Of a DNA stretch of 42,796 bases, positions 1 through 8,411 are shown piece after piece. This DNA comes from Anaerolineae bacterium. Lineage in GTDB: Bacteria; Chloroflexota; Anaerolineae; Caldilineales; Caldilineaceae. The first letter of the stretch is position 1, and every line of letters starts with the position of its first letter. The notes under the pieces are model-generated. The model searched no databases. It saw only the letters and a program-made list of their open reading frames with translations, and was not told the DNA's origin. The DNA lies in NCBI GenBank assembly GCA_030432295.1, contig JAUIHI010000046.1:1-42796 (forward strand). The letters run 5' to 3'. The position numbers were made by a program, and so were the translations under genes.

Positions 1-71
1 GCGCTTTTGATCGCCTGCTCGATTTGCTTCAATTCGGTTTCGTTCAGTTGATACTTCAGTTGTTTTGGCAT
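1..71 (-). CDS. N-terminal start of a gene cut by the window edge, possibly IS630-type transposase
   Basis: An ATG at 69-71 on the minus strand opens a frame with no stop to the window edge. It reads MPKQLKYQLNETELKQIEQA and a few more residues. A basic, glutamine-rich opening followed by an amphipathic helix resembles the start of the helix-turn-helix domain of IS630-family transposases and related winged-helix proteins, but 23 residues are too few to be sure. A short antitoxin-like or unknown DNA-binding protein is equally possible. No clear Shine-Dalgarno is visible upstream. Confidence 0.4.
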   Translation of the reverse strand, partial: MPKQLKYQLNETELKQIEQAIKS

Positions 72-128
72 TCCTTCAGTATGCCATCAACTACCAGAAA
101 TCTAAAAACTTTCTCGACTCTACTCAGA

Positions 129-935
129 TCATCTTCCCAATAAAAATTCCCACACCTTCTCATACGCCCGCGGATCCTGCATCAAAAAGCCGTGACCGCC
201 CTCGAATAATTCCAACTGCGATCCACTGATCTGCTGGTGCAGTGCCTCCAGATTGGCGGGCTTGGCGATGCCGTCGTAGCGTCCACCGCAGATGAAGACG
301 GGCATTTCCAGGCTGGGCAGCCGCTCCCACGTGTCGTGGCCGGCGCGGGCTTCCAACTGCCGTCGTGCGCCGATCTGCCGGTTGGGTTCGTTCGCGCCCA
401 TTTGACTTCCAGCGACTGCCAGATCGATCAGCGCCTGATATTCAGTTGGATTGGCAGCCTGCCACGCCGCGTCCTGCCGGGTGTCCGAAATGGGGATATT
501 CCACTGGGCCTTCTCAGCGGGTGTGTACGCTGGCAATGTGTGCAACGGATAGGACGATCCGCCCGCGCCGCCGCTGCTGGTGCAGGCCAGCACCAGACGC
601 TCCACCCGCGTCGGATGGCGCAGGGCGAATTCCTGGGCCACCATTCCGCCGAAGGAGACGCCCATCACCCCGCAACTTTCCCAGCCGACCGCATCCAGCA
701 GAGCGGCCGCGTCGTCGGCGTAGTCGGCCATTGTGTAGGGAATATCGGGCCGGGACGACTGGCCCAGTCCCCGCTGGTCGTAGGCCAGAATGTCGAAGTG
801 GGCGGCCAGAGGTGAATCGAAAACATTGGGTCTGCGGCGCAGATCGCCGCCCGTGCCGTTGATGTAGAGCAGCCGCGGGCCACTGCCCCGGCATTCGTAG
901 TAAACTTCAATGTCGCGTACAGGTGTAAATGGCAT
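129..935 (-). CDS. alpha/beta hydrolase (268 aa)
   Basis: Cytoplasmic alpha/beta-hydrolase of the short form (268 aa, no signal peptide), of the kind that includes 3-oxoadipate enol-lactonases and small esterases. The nucleophile elbow GVSFGG puts the catalytic serine at residue 94. The acid is probably Asp221 (GGRYDG) and the base His248 (GGHGF). The oxyanion region is NGTGGD near residue 26. The DQRGLGQSSRP strand (residues 53-63) is typical of the family. AAGGAA lies about ten bases before the ATG. The substrate cannot be read from sequence; the SMP-30-like gene just upstream on the same strand suggests small-molecule lactone or ester turnover. The family is certain, the reaction is not. 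Confidence 0.88.
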   Translation of the reverse strand: MPFTPVRDIEVYYECRGSGPRLLYINGTGGDLRRRPNVFDSPLAAHFDILAYDQRGLGQSSRPDIPYTMADYADDAAALLDAVGWESCGVMGVSFGGMVAQEFALRHPTRVERLVLACTSSGGAGGSSYPLHTLPAYTPAEKAQWNIPISDTRQDAAWQAANPTEYQALIDLAVAGSQMGANEPNRQIGARRQLEARAGHDTWERLPSLEMPVFICGGRYDGIAKPANLEALHQQISGSQLELFEGGHGFLMQDPRAYEKVWEFLLGR

Positions 936-967
936 TGGGTATGAGTTCCTTGATTAGTCGGTTGGGC

Positions 968-1038
968 GACGGAGGACGAAGGACGACAGACTAACGCTGA
1001 CACAATAACCGTTCGTCTGCCGTCCATCGTCCTCCGTC
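968..1038. repeat. GGACGA-type inverted repeat between hydrolase and SMP-30 genes
   Basis: Two 24-bp arms, 968-991 (starting GACGGAGGACGAAGGACG) and 1015-1038, are reverse complements with two mismatches, separated by a 23-bp loop. The right arm overlaps the stop codon of the SMP-30 gene. Related GGAC/GTCC-rich tracts recur at 3001-3067 and 8377-8411, so this is a dispersed intergenic repeat family. It could fold in RNA from either strand. Confidence 0.7.
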
Positions 1039-1927
1039 AAAAGAGTTGTCGCCCCGGCACAGCCACCCGCACCCGGTAGACGCTCGTCGAGGCAGTCATA
1101 TACAGAGTGCAGAGGTCGTCGTCGCCCCAGGCGAAGTTGGCACAGCCCTCCGGCGCGCGGATGACGCCTAGATCGTTGGCGTTGGCGTCGAAGATGTGTA
1201 TGCCCCCAGGACCGCAACTGAAGAGGTTGCCCGCGCTGTCCACTTTCATCCCGTCGGGCACGCCGTCGGCCTCGCCGGTGACGTCCGCCCAGAGTCGCCC
1301 ATTCGCCAGTGTGCCGTCGGCCTGCACATCAAAGACGCGGATGTGGCCCTGTATTGTGTCGTTGACAAAAAGCCGCTTCTCGTCCAGGGAGAAGCAGAGT
1401 CCATTCGGCCCCACAAAATCGTCCACCAGCAGTGTCAATTCGCCGTTTGTCGGGTCCAGCCGATAGACGCCGGGAAAGTCCAGTTCCTGCTCCCGGGCCA
1501 CACCCCAGGGGACAATACGGCCAAAGGGCGGGTCGGTAAAGTAGACCGAGCCATCGCTTTTGACCACAATATCGTTGGGGCTGTTGAGTTCCTTGCCCGC
1601 GTGATGGCTGGCCAGCACTTCATAGCCGCTGCCGTCCACATTCGAGCGGGCCACCCGGCTGCTGGCGTGCTCACAGGTGAGGATGCGCCCCTGGCTGTCA
1701 TAGGTGTTGCCGTTCGCCATCTGGCTGGGACGGCGAAAATCGGTCAGCCCGTCGGCTGCGCTCCAGCGGTGGATGGCGTTGCCGATGATATCGCTGAAGG
1801 TCAGGTGCTTTTCATAGGGATGCCAGATGGGGCCTTCGGTGAACTGGAAACCGCTGGCGATCTGTTCGATGGCCGCGTCGGCGGCGATGATTTGGGTCAG
1901 GCGGCTGTCGCGTATTTCGATGGGCAT
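1037..1927 (-). CDS. SMP-30/gluconolactonase family protein (296 aa)
   Basis: Six-bladed beta-propeller of the SMP-30/gluconolactonase/LRE family, which hydrolyses sugar lactones or related esters using one divalent metal. The usual metal ligands are in place: Glu31 in FTEGPIWH, Asn118 in NSPND or Asn175 in GPNGLCFS, and Asp225 in GVPDGMKVDSAGN. The length (296 aa) is normal and there is no signal peptide. AGGAGA sits about seven bases before the ATG, so the start is secure. It lies upstream of the alpha/beta hydrolase on the same strand with about 100 bp between; the two could be co-transcribed. It is divergent from the LLM oxidoreductase across 180 bp that must hold both promoters. Confidence 0.9.
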   Translation of the reverse strand: MPIEIRDSRLTQIIAADAAIEQIASGFQFTEGPIWHPYEKHLTFSDIIGNAIHRWSAADGLTDFRRPSQMANGNTYDSQGRILTCEHASSRVARSNVDGSGYEVLASHHAGKELNSPNDIVVKSDGSVYFTDPPFGRIVPWGVAREQELDFPGVYRLDPTNGELTLLVDDFVGPNGLCFSLDEKRLFVNDTIQGHIRVFDVQADGTLANGRLWADVTGEADGVPDGMKVDSAGNLFSCGPGGIHIFDANANDLGVIRAPEGCANFAWGDDDLCTLYMTASTSVYRVRVAVPGRQLF

Positions 1928-2107
1928 GGGGTGTCTCCTAAAAAACGGAATACTGATGGCGCTGATTGGACCGATAAGAGCGGACGAAAAGCAATCTTAC
2001 TCCATTCGTCGGTCTGGCACAAACAGATTTTTCCCAGTTGATTGCAGCCACAGGGAATGGTATCCTACCGGAGAACCCTCATTCCCACCCACAAAAAGGA
2101 GATTCCT

Positions 2108-2998
2108 ATGCCTGTCCCCGTCGGTTTGAACATCTGGTCCCGCCTGGTCGAGAAGACCTTTCCGTATGTCGATCAGGTGGTGAGCCCCTTCGATTCCATC
2201 TGGATGCCGGATCACGTGCAGTATGACAGCAACGATGTGGCCGAGGGCTGGACCCTGGCAACCTGGGCGCTGGCCCGCTACCCCAAACAGTTGGTGGGCC
2301 ACGCGGTGCTGTGCAACAGCTTCCGCAACCCGGCCCATCTGGCCAAAATGGCGGCTACAGCCCAATCCCTCTCCGGCGGGCGGCTTTTCGTCGGCATTGG
2401 CGCGGGCTGGAACGAGGAAGAGTACAACGCCTACGGCTGGCCCTTCCCCAGGCCCCGGGTGCGCATTGAGCAACTGGCCGAATCCATCCAAATCCTGCGG
2501 GCGATGTGGAGCGGCAGCCCGGCCAGTTTTGAGGGCAAGCACTACCGCATCGACGGGGCCTATTGCGAACCCCGCCCTGATCCCGCGCCGCCGATTGCCG
2601 TGGGTGGCGCGGGCGAAAAGTATCTGCTGCGGGTGGTTGCCGAGCACGCGGACTGGTGGAATTACATCTACTCCGACCGGGAGAGCTACGCCCACAAGCA
2701 GGCGGTGTTGCAAGAGCACTGCAAGGCCGTGGGCCGGGATTACGGCGAAATCGTGCAGATTCCCCATATGGGGGTGATGATTGCTGAGAGCGAGCGGGAG
2801 TTGCAGCGGATGAAAGAGCGCGCCGATATGCGCCCGCCCGGCGACAATACAATTGTCGGCACGCCGGAACAGGTGACGGAGAAGCTGCTGGAAGCGATTG
2901 CCCAGGGCGGCCACCGACTCGTCGTCAATCTGCTGGACGCGCCCCGGCCCGAAGGCACTTGGCTCTTTGCCGCGGCGGTGATGCCCCATTTGGAATAG
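2108..2998 (+). CDS. LLM-class flavin-dependent oxidoreductase (296 aa)
   Basis: TIM-barrel luciferase-like monooxygenase/F420- or FMN-dependent oxidoreductase. The hallmarks are an N-terminal strand ending SIWMPDHV, the middle motif LSGGRLFVGIGAGWNEEEY (residues 90-108), then the FEGKHYRIDGA segment and the AVGGAGEK strand near residue 172. The open frame extends 22 codons further upstream, but AAAAGGAG at about 2096-2103 fixes the ATG at 2108 (MPVPVG). Cofactor and substrate cannot be told from sequence; family members use F420 or FMN. It is the only plus-strand gene in the first 9.7 kb and converges on the SulP gene. Confidence 0.9.
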   Translation: MPVPVGLNIWSRLVEKTFPYVDQVVSPFDSIWMPDHVQYDSNDVAEGWTLATWALARYPKQLVGHAVLCNSFRNPAHLAKMAATAQSLSGGRLFVGIGAGWNEEEYNAYGWPFPRPRVRIEQLAESIQILRAMWSGSPASFEGKHYRIDGAYCEPRPDPAPPIAVGGAGEKYLLRVVAEHADWWNYIYSDRESYAHKQAVLQEHCKAVGRDYGEIVQIPHMGVMIAESERELQRMKERADMRPPGDNTIVGTPEQVTEKLLEAIAQGGHRLVVNLLDAPRPEGTWLFAAAVMPHLE

Positions 2999-3000
2999 AT

Positions 3001-3067
3001 GACGGACCGCGGACGACGGACGGCGGACGGCAGACCGCTGTCCGCCGTCTGCCGTCTGCTGTCCGAC
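3001..3067. repeat. GGACGG-rich hairpin between convergent genes
   Basis: Between the convergent LLM and SulP stop codons lies a tract built of GACGG/GGAC units. GACGGCAGAC at 3026-3035 pairs perfectly with GTCTGCCGTC at 3047-3056. It belongs with the tracts at 968-1038 and 8377-8411. It could act as a bidirectional terminator-like hairpin, although no T-run follows on either strand. Confidence 0.6.
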
Positions 3068-4824
3068 TAAAAATCGGTCTCCGCGTTCTCTGCCCGTTCC
3101 GCGTGGGGGGCGAAGACGAGACTGGCCTGGGCGTCGTGGTGAGCGTCACCGGTCAGGTCTTCCATAGCCAGGGAGGGGTGGGGGGCATTGGCGCCCAACG
3201 CCACAATCGCTTCGTCCGTACCCCAGAAAATGCGCTGCGAGCCAAACTCGTCCAGAAAGCCGCTGCGCTGCAGAAGCTTCTCCACCCGGCTATCCACCCC
3301 GGCCAGAAACAGATCGCCCCCGCCCGCGTGCTGGCGATGGAAAATCTCCCGCAGCACTTCGATGCCTGTGGCGTCGATCAGCGGCACACCCCGCATAGAA
3401 AAGATCAGCCGGGCATCGGCGGAATCGTGCCGCTCCACTGCCTCGTGCAGCCGACGCACTGCGGCAAAAAAGAGCGGCCCACTGAGATAGTAGACCGCTG
3501 CGTTCCGGTGGTAGTGATTGTCGCCGTGGCCTGCCTCGGCCATCTGTTTCCCGTCTACGGGTCGGCGGGTGATTTGCAACTCGCTCATCTGTCCCATAAA
3601 AATCAGGCCGCTGATGGCAAAACCGATGAGAATCGCCTGGGTCAAGTCTAGCAGCACTGTGGCGGCCAGTGTGACAGTAAAGGCGATCATCGCGTGTTTC
3701 AGCCGCTTGCCAAAGAAAAAGTGGATGGCGTGCCACTCGTTCATGCGCCAGGCCGTCACCATCAGCACACCGGCCAGGGCCGAGAGGGGCACACGCCCGA
3801 TCAGCGGGGCCAGGGCAAAGACGACGACCAGCAGGGCAACGCTGTGGATGACCGATGTGAGCCGGGTGACACTGCCGCTTTTGATGGCGACACTGCTACG
3901 GGCAATGGCCGCGGTGGCGGGCACACCGCCAAAAAAGGGAATGATAATATTGCCCAACCCCTGGGCCACCAGTTCGATATTGTTGTGGGGACGAATTTGG
4001 GTCATATTGCCCCCCACCGCGGCGCAGAGCAGACTTTCTATCGCGCCCAGCGCGGCAATCGAGAAGGCCGGGACCACCAGATCGCCCAGGTTTTCCCAGG
4101 GGATTGCGGCGAGGCTCAGCCGGTGTTCCAGCAGAATCGTGCGGGGAATTGCGCCGATAGTGGGGACGTCAAACCCCGGCAGAAGAGAGAGAAAAGTGGC
4201 GACAATAATGCCCATCAGCGAGCCGGGGATGTGGCTGCCCTGGGGTAGCCGGGGCCAGTAGAGCATCACCAGCACGACGACGATTGCTAAGCCCATCGCG
4301 CCCCAGTTGGGTGTGACGCCGTGCTCGAAATAGTAGGCGAGCTTTTCTGTGATGCGTTCTGCAGCCGGGGTTTTGATGCCCAGAAAGTTGTCGATCTGGC
4401 CCAGGGCGATGATCAGTGCAATGCCGCTGGTGAAGCCGGATATGACCGGCGTGGGAATGAGGGAGACGATGCGCCCCAGACGCAGCGCGCCTGTGACCAG
4501 AATAATCAGCCCGGCCAGCGCCCCGGCCAGCCAGACCCCTTCCAGCCCATAGCGGGCAGCCAGCACAATCAACACCGCTGACATCGCGCCTGTCGGGCCG
4601 GAAATCTGGAAGGGTGCGCCGCCCAATCCGCCGATGAGAACACCGGCCAGGATAGCCGTCACCAGACCCGCGGCCGCGTCTGCGCCGGAGGCCACACCAA
4701 AAGCCAGGGCCAGGGGCAGAGCCACCGCAGCCACTGTCAGACCTGCCAGCAGGTCTCTTTGAAATTTACTGAGATTGTAATGCGCGAACTCACCGCGCAT
4801 CATTTCAAGCCATTCGCTAATCAT
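3067..4824 (-). CDS. SulP-family anion transporter with C-terminal STAS domain (585 aa)
   Basis: SLC26/SulP permease. A short cytoplasmic N-terminus leads into the FQRDLLAGLTVAAVALPLALAFG signature, then about ten to fourteen membrane segments including QISGPTGAMSAV, and finally a cytoplasmic STAS domain at roughly residues 436-546 containing the conserved LIDATGIEVL stretch. These proteins move sulfate, bicarbonate or other anions. Neither the anion nor a regulatory partner can be told here. The frame can be extended to a TTG at 4881, but GAGGA eight bases before the ATG at 4824 supports the shorter start (MISEWLEMM). No carbonic anhydrase gene is adjacent. Confidence 0.9.
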   Translation of the reverse strand: MISEWLEMMRGEFAHYNLSKFQRDLLAGLTVAAVALPLALAFGVASGADAAAGLVTAILAGVLIGGLGGAPFQISGPTGAMSAVLIVLAARYGLEGVWLAGALAGLIILVTGALRLGRIVSLIPTPVISGFTSGIALIIALGQIDNFLGIKTPAAERITEKLAYYFEHGVTPNWGAMGLAIVVVLVMLYWPRLPQGSHIPGSLMGIIVATFLSLLPGFDVPTIGAIPRTILLEHRLSLAAIPWENLGDLVVPAFSIAALGAIESLLCAAVGGNMTQIRPHNNIELVAQGLGNIIIPFFGGVPATAAIARSSVAIKSGSVTRLTSVIHSVALLVVVFALAPLIGRVPLSALAGVLMVTAWRMNEWHAIHFFFGKRLKHAMIAFTVTLAATVLLDLTQAILIGFAISGLIFMGQMSELQITRRPVDGKQMAEAGHGDNHYHRNAAVYYLSGPLFFAAVRRLHEAVERHDSADARLIFSMRGVPLIDATGIEVLREIFHRQHAGGGDLFLAGVDSRVEKLLQRSGFLDEFGSQRIFWGTDEAIVALGANAPHPSLAMEDLTGDAHHDAQASLVFAPHAERAENAETDF

Positions 4825-4962
4825 TGCCGGGTTCCTCAGGGGAAGGGAGGTCCCTTCGTTTTGTTTGGTGGATATGGACAAAACCGTTCAGGGCTGTGCT
4901 CAATCCGGATGCGGATTCCAAAGCGTTTGCAACCGACTGAGCCATACGCAACGAATTGGGGG

Positions 4963-6750
4963 TTATGCTGGTTCTACACCTGCCACCTCCCATTCCTCGG
5001 CCAAACTCTGGGCGTGGACCATCCGGGCGTAGCGTCCGTCCTTGGCCAGAAGCGCTTCGTGGCTGCCCATCTCCACAATGCCGCCGTCGTCCACCACCAC
5101 AATCAGATCCGCGTGGCGGACGGTGGAGAGCCGATGGGCGATGACAAGCGTCGTGCGGTGGCGGGTCAGCCGGTTGAGCGCCTGCTGGATCAGCCATTCG
5201 GTCTCCGTGTCCACCGAAGAAGTGGCTTCGTCCAGAATCAGAATCGGCGCGTCTTTGAGCAGCGCGCGGGCGATGCTGATGCGCTGCTTCTGCCCGCCAG
5301 AGAGCCGCACGCCCCGCTCGCCGATGAGGGTGTCGTAGCCCTCGGGCAGACTGGCGATAAATTCGTGGGCGTTGGCCGCTTTGGCCGCGGCGATGACTTC
5401 CTCCTGGCTGGCATCGGGACGGCCAAAGAGGATATTCTGGCCCACAGTGCCGTGGAAGAGAAAGACATCCTGCATCACCAGCGCCACATGCGCCCGCAGA
5501 AAGTCCAGGTCCAAATCCCGCAGGTCGTGGCCGCCCACCAGCACCGCGCCGTCGTCGGGGTCGTAGAAGCGGGGAAGCAGACGGCTGATAGTCGTCTTGC
5601 CCGCGCCCGTCGGCCCCACCAGCGCCACCATCTGTCCCGCTCCGATGGCAAAGTCGATATTCTGCAGAACTGTCTCCTCTTCCCGATAGGCAAAGGAGAC
5701 CCGGCGGAAGGTCACATCCCAGCGCATGGGCGACGGGGCGATGGCGTCGGCGCGGCTGACGATCTCCGGCTCCACAGCCAGTAGCTCGAAGACCCGCTCC
5801 AGGCTGGCCGTGGCTTTGTGCAGGGTGTCGCCGATGTCGGCCAGCTTCAGAAAGGGCTGGTAGATGTAGCCGATATAAGAGATGAAGAGGAAGAGATCGG
5901 CCACGCTCATTTCACCGGCCAGGGCAAAACTGCCGCCGAACCAGACCGCCAGCAGTACGCCCAGCCCACCGGAAAATTCCACAATCCCCGCGGGGGCCAG
6001 GGAGATGCGATTGGCTGCCACAATCTGGTCCCGGTAGGTGTAGGCGTGGCGCTGCACCCGGCTTGCCTGGGCCTCTTCCTGGCCAAAGGCTTTGATTTCG
6101 CTGATACCGGAGAAACTGTCCTGCACCTGGGCCACCAGTTCGGTGATGCCCCGGCGCACATCCCGCCAGCTTTGACGGATGCGGCTGGTGAATTTGTAGA
6201 TGACCCAGCCGCCGATGGGCAGGGGAATCAGGACAATCAGCGCCAGTGTGGGATTGAGGGTGTAGAGGACGGCCAGCATTGTGGTGGGAATGACCGCGGC
6301 CAGCACCAGATCGGGCACGCCGTGGGCCAGAAAGTCTTCCAGGGTTTCGATGTCGTTGATGGAGCGGGTGATGAGCGCGCCTGTGCGCTGCCGGTTGTAG
6401 AAGTTGTGGGAGAGCCGTTGCAGATGGCGGTAGACCCGCACCATCAGATCGGTCATCACCCCATAGGCGACGACGTGGGAGAATTGGCCGTAGAGATAGC
6501 GCAGAATCCCCCGCAGCAGGTAGATCAGCGCCAGCAGGCCGATCATTCCCAGCAGACCGTTGGCTGTGCCGCCCCCTTCGGTGATCCACTGGATCAGGCG
6601 GCGGATGAGAAGCGGGGGCACAAGCGTTGTACCCGCAAAGAGCAGCCCGCTGAGGACGGAAAGTCCCATCAGCAGGCGACGACCGGCCAGCAGACGCCAG
6701 AGACCGGTGGCAAAGTTATCAGGTGTTGGGGAAGGCATACGCTCTCTCAT
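4963..6750 (-). CDS. ABC exporter, fused membrane and ATPase domains (595 aa)
   Basis: Half-size exporter of the MsbA/LmrA type: a six-helix transmembrane domain (residues about 25-310) followed by the ATPase. Walker A GPTGAGKT is at 379-386, the Q-loop VMQD near 425, signature LSGGQ at 483-487 and Walker B ILILDE at 503-508 with the D-loop SSVD. The H-loop is IAHRLS. It would work as a homodimer exporting lipid, drug or peptide; the substrate is unknown. The start ATG overlaps the stop of the upstream quinone oxidoreductase gene as ATGA, so translation is probably coupled. A second ATG four codons in is possible but less well placed. Confidence 0.92.
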   Translation of the reverse strand: MRERMPSPTPDNFATGLWRLLAGRRLLMGLSVLSGLLFAGTTLVPPLLIRRLIQWITEGGGTANGLLGMIGLLALIYLLRGILRYLYGQFSHVVAYGVMTDLMVRVYRHLQRLSHNFYNRQRTGALITRSINDIETLEDFLAHGVPDLVLAAVIPTTMLAVLYTLNPTLALIVLIPLPIGGWVIYKFTSRIRQSWRDVRRGITELVAQVQDSFSGISEIKAFGQEEAQASRVQRHAYTYRDQIVAANRISLAPAGIVEFSGGLGVLLAVWFGGSFALAGEMSVADLFLFISYIGYIYQPFLKLADIGDTLHKATASLERVFELLAVEPEIVSRADAIAPSPMRWDVTFRRVSFAYREEETVLQNIDFAIGAGQMVALVGPTGAGKTTISRLLPRFYDPDDGAVLVGGHDLRDLDLDFLRAHVALVMQDVFLFHGTVGQNILFGRPDASQEEVIAAAKAANAHEFIASLPEGYDTLIGERGVRLSGGQKQRISIARALLKDAPILILDEATSSVDTETEWLIQQALNRLTRHRTTLVIAHRLSTVRHADLIVVVDDGGIVEMGSHEALLAKDGRYARMVHAQSLAEEWEVAGVEPA

Positions 6751-7727
6751 CTCACATCCAGCACAATTTTTCCGATGTTTTCATAGCCCCGCATATAGTC
6801 GTGGGCGGCCTGGGCTTCCTGCACGGGGAAGCTGCGGTCGATGACCGGGCGGATGGCTCCGCTTTCCACGTGCGGCCAGAACTGTGCCCGGAAGCGGCGC
6901 ACGATTTCGATCTTTTCGTCCAGGGGCCGGGCGCGCAGGACAGAGCCGATCAGCCGGGCACGTTTGCCCATCAACTGGCCGATATTGATTTCGCCCACCG
7001 CGCCGCCCAGCACGGAAATCCAGACCAGCCGTCCCCGAGTTTTCAGCAGGCTGATGTTGCGCTGCAAATAGGCCGCACCCACCATATCCAGAATCACATC
7101 CACCCCCGCGCCGTTGGTGAAGTTGCGGGTCTCCTCGACGAAATCTTCCCCATTGTAGTTGATGGCCAGATCCGCGCCCACGGAAAGGCAGGCGGCTACT
7201 TTCTCCGCTTTGCCCGCAGTGGTGATGACCGTCCCGCCCGCGGCTTTGACCAACTGAATGGCCGCCGTGCCTACGCCGCTGGCCCCGCCGTGGACCAGCA
7301 CCGTTTCGCCGGGTTGGAAGTCGGCTTCCATAAAGATATTGACGAAGGCGGTCAGATAGACTTCTGACAGAGAAGCAGCCTCGGCCCAGCTCCACCCCGC
7401 GGGGACGGGAAAGAGCATCCGGCCATCGACGACTGTGCGCTCGGCGTAGCCACCCCCGGCCAGCAGTGCACACACCCGATCCCCCACCTGCCAGCCGGTC
7501 ACATTTGCGCCCAACGCGGCAATCGTCCCCGCCATATCCAGCCCCAGAATCGGCGACGCGCCCGCAGGCGGCGGGTAGTTGCCCGCGGCCTGGGACAAAT
7601 CGGCCCGGTTGAGCGTCGTGGCGTGGATGTCCACCAGCACGTCATCCGGCCCCATCAGCGGTTCGTCGGCTTCGGCCCAGAGCAGCCGGGGACTGTTTTC
7701 GTCGCGGATCACTTGAATCGCTTTCAT
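6747..7727 (-). CDS. zinc-independent quinone oxidoreductase, MDR superfamily (326 aa)
   Basis: Medium-chain dehydrogenase/reductase of the quinone oxidoreductase (QOR/PIG3) branch. The N-terminal GroES-like domain carries LNRADLSQAAGNYPPP, typical of PIG3-type NADPH:quinone reductases. The Rossmann domain has HGGASGVGTAAIQLVKA near residue 140. No structural zinc cysteine cluster is seen. AAAGGAAG precedes the ATG. The stop overlaps the start of the ABC exporter, and the DinB-like gene lies 20 bp upstream, so M42 peptidase, DinB protein, oxidoreductase and exporter probably form one minus-strand unit. Confidence 0.9.
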   Translation of the reverse strand: MKAIQVIRDENSPRLLWAEADEPLMGPDDVLVDIHATTLNRADLSQAAGNYPPPAGASPILGLDMAGTIAALGANVTGWQVGDRVCALLAGGGYAERTVVDGRMLFPVPAGWSWAEAASLSEVYLTAFVNIFMEADFQPGETVLVHGGASGVGTAAIQLVKAAGGTVITTAGKAEKVAACLSVGADLAINYNGEDFVEETRNFTNGAGVDVILDMVGAAYLQRNISLLKTRGRLVWISVLGGAVGEINIGQLMGKRARLIGSVLRARPLDEKIEIVRRFRAQFWPHVESGAIRPVIDRSFPVQEAQAAHDYMRGYENIGKIVLDVR

Positions 7728-7747
7728 AGCTTCCTTTCCAGAGTTGT

Positions 7748-8353
7748 CTACACAGTCAGCGTGCCAGCGCGACCCAATAGGCCCCGCAGCGCTTCCATCA
7801 TCCCCATATGCCTGCTGCCGTGGCTGGCGTGAAAGACCAAATCCTGGGCGACGATCGATTCCTTTGGTCCCGTCGCCTGAACGATACCGGTCTCGGGATC
7901 GTAGCTGTAGTCGAGAATGCCGTAATAAGTGCGCTCGAAATCCCTGTCGGTCAGGCGATTAATTGCGCCGTTGCAGGCCGCAAAGACACCCCTGGCATAG
8001 GCCAGAACCGCGTCCTGTCCCGCGGTAGCGATGGTTCCCTGTGCATCCTCGTGGGCCTGTCCCATCCCGGAGGCAAAGACGCCCAGCCTGTCCGTGGCCA
8101 CTTTCCACAGGCCAGGGACGTTCTCCTGTTTCCAGATTTCTTCCCGCGTTTCGTCCTCCTCCAGTTGGGAGAGTTTGGCCTGTAGACGGTCGGCAAAACG
8201 GGCCATATGCCACAGATGCCAGCCGATGGGCGGCGCGTCCGGGCTGAATACCTGTGCGAAGTCCGCCGCGCTGATAGATTCCCCCGCCTGCACCAGCCAA
8301 CTATGCGCCATCTGCACACGCTGCGCCGTGAATCGGTTTGCACTGATTTTCAT
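7748..8353 (-). CDS. DinB-superfamily protein (201 aa)
   Basis: Four-helix-bundle protein of the DinB/DUF664 superfamily (bacillithiol- or mycothiol-transferase-like fold). Candidate metal-binding histidines are His46/His49 in GWHLWHMARF and His175, His178 and His182 in HASHGSRHMGMM, giving the usual N- and C-terminal pattern. Members bind a divalent metal and many are thiol-dependent S-transferases; the thiol and substrate are not readable here. A GGGG-rich stretch precedes the ATG, so the ribosome-binding site is only fair. It lies 20 bp upstream of the quinone oxidoreductase, which is compatible with detoxification of electrophiles, an inference from neighbours only. Confidence 0.8.
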   Translation of the reverse strand: MKISANRFTAQRVQMAHSWLVQAGESISAADFAQVFSPDAPPIGWHLWHMARFADRLQAKLSQLEEDETREEIWKQENVPGLWKVATDRLGVFASGMGQAHEDAQGTIATAGQDAVLAYARGVFAACNGAINRLTDRDFERTYYGILDYSYDPETGIVQATGPKESIVAQDLVFHASHGSRHMGMMEALRGLLGRAGTLTV

Positions 8354-8376
8354 CGATCCCGCCCCTTTCTTCAGCC

Positions 8377-8411
8377 CTCCCAGGCCGTCTGTCGTCCGCG
8401 GTCCGCCGTCA
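8377..8411. repeat. GTCCGC-type intergenic repeat fragment
   Basis: A short tract built from GTCTGTCGTCC and GCGGTCCGCCGTC lies between the DinB start and the M42 stop and runs into the stop codon. It matches the units at 968-1038 and 3001-3067 but only one arm is present. Confidence 0.5.

Noticed and set aside
1196-2041. 281-aa plus-strand open frame over the SMP-30 gene
   Set aside because: It is the antisense shadow of a well-supported GC-rich gene; no ribosome-binding site and no recognisable domain.
1997-2989. 330-aa minus-strand open frame over the LLM gene
   Set aside because: Shadow of the LLM oxidoreductase, which has family motifs and a Shine-Dalgarno; the antisense translation is rich in His/Pro/Arg without pattern.
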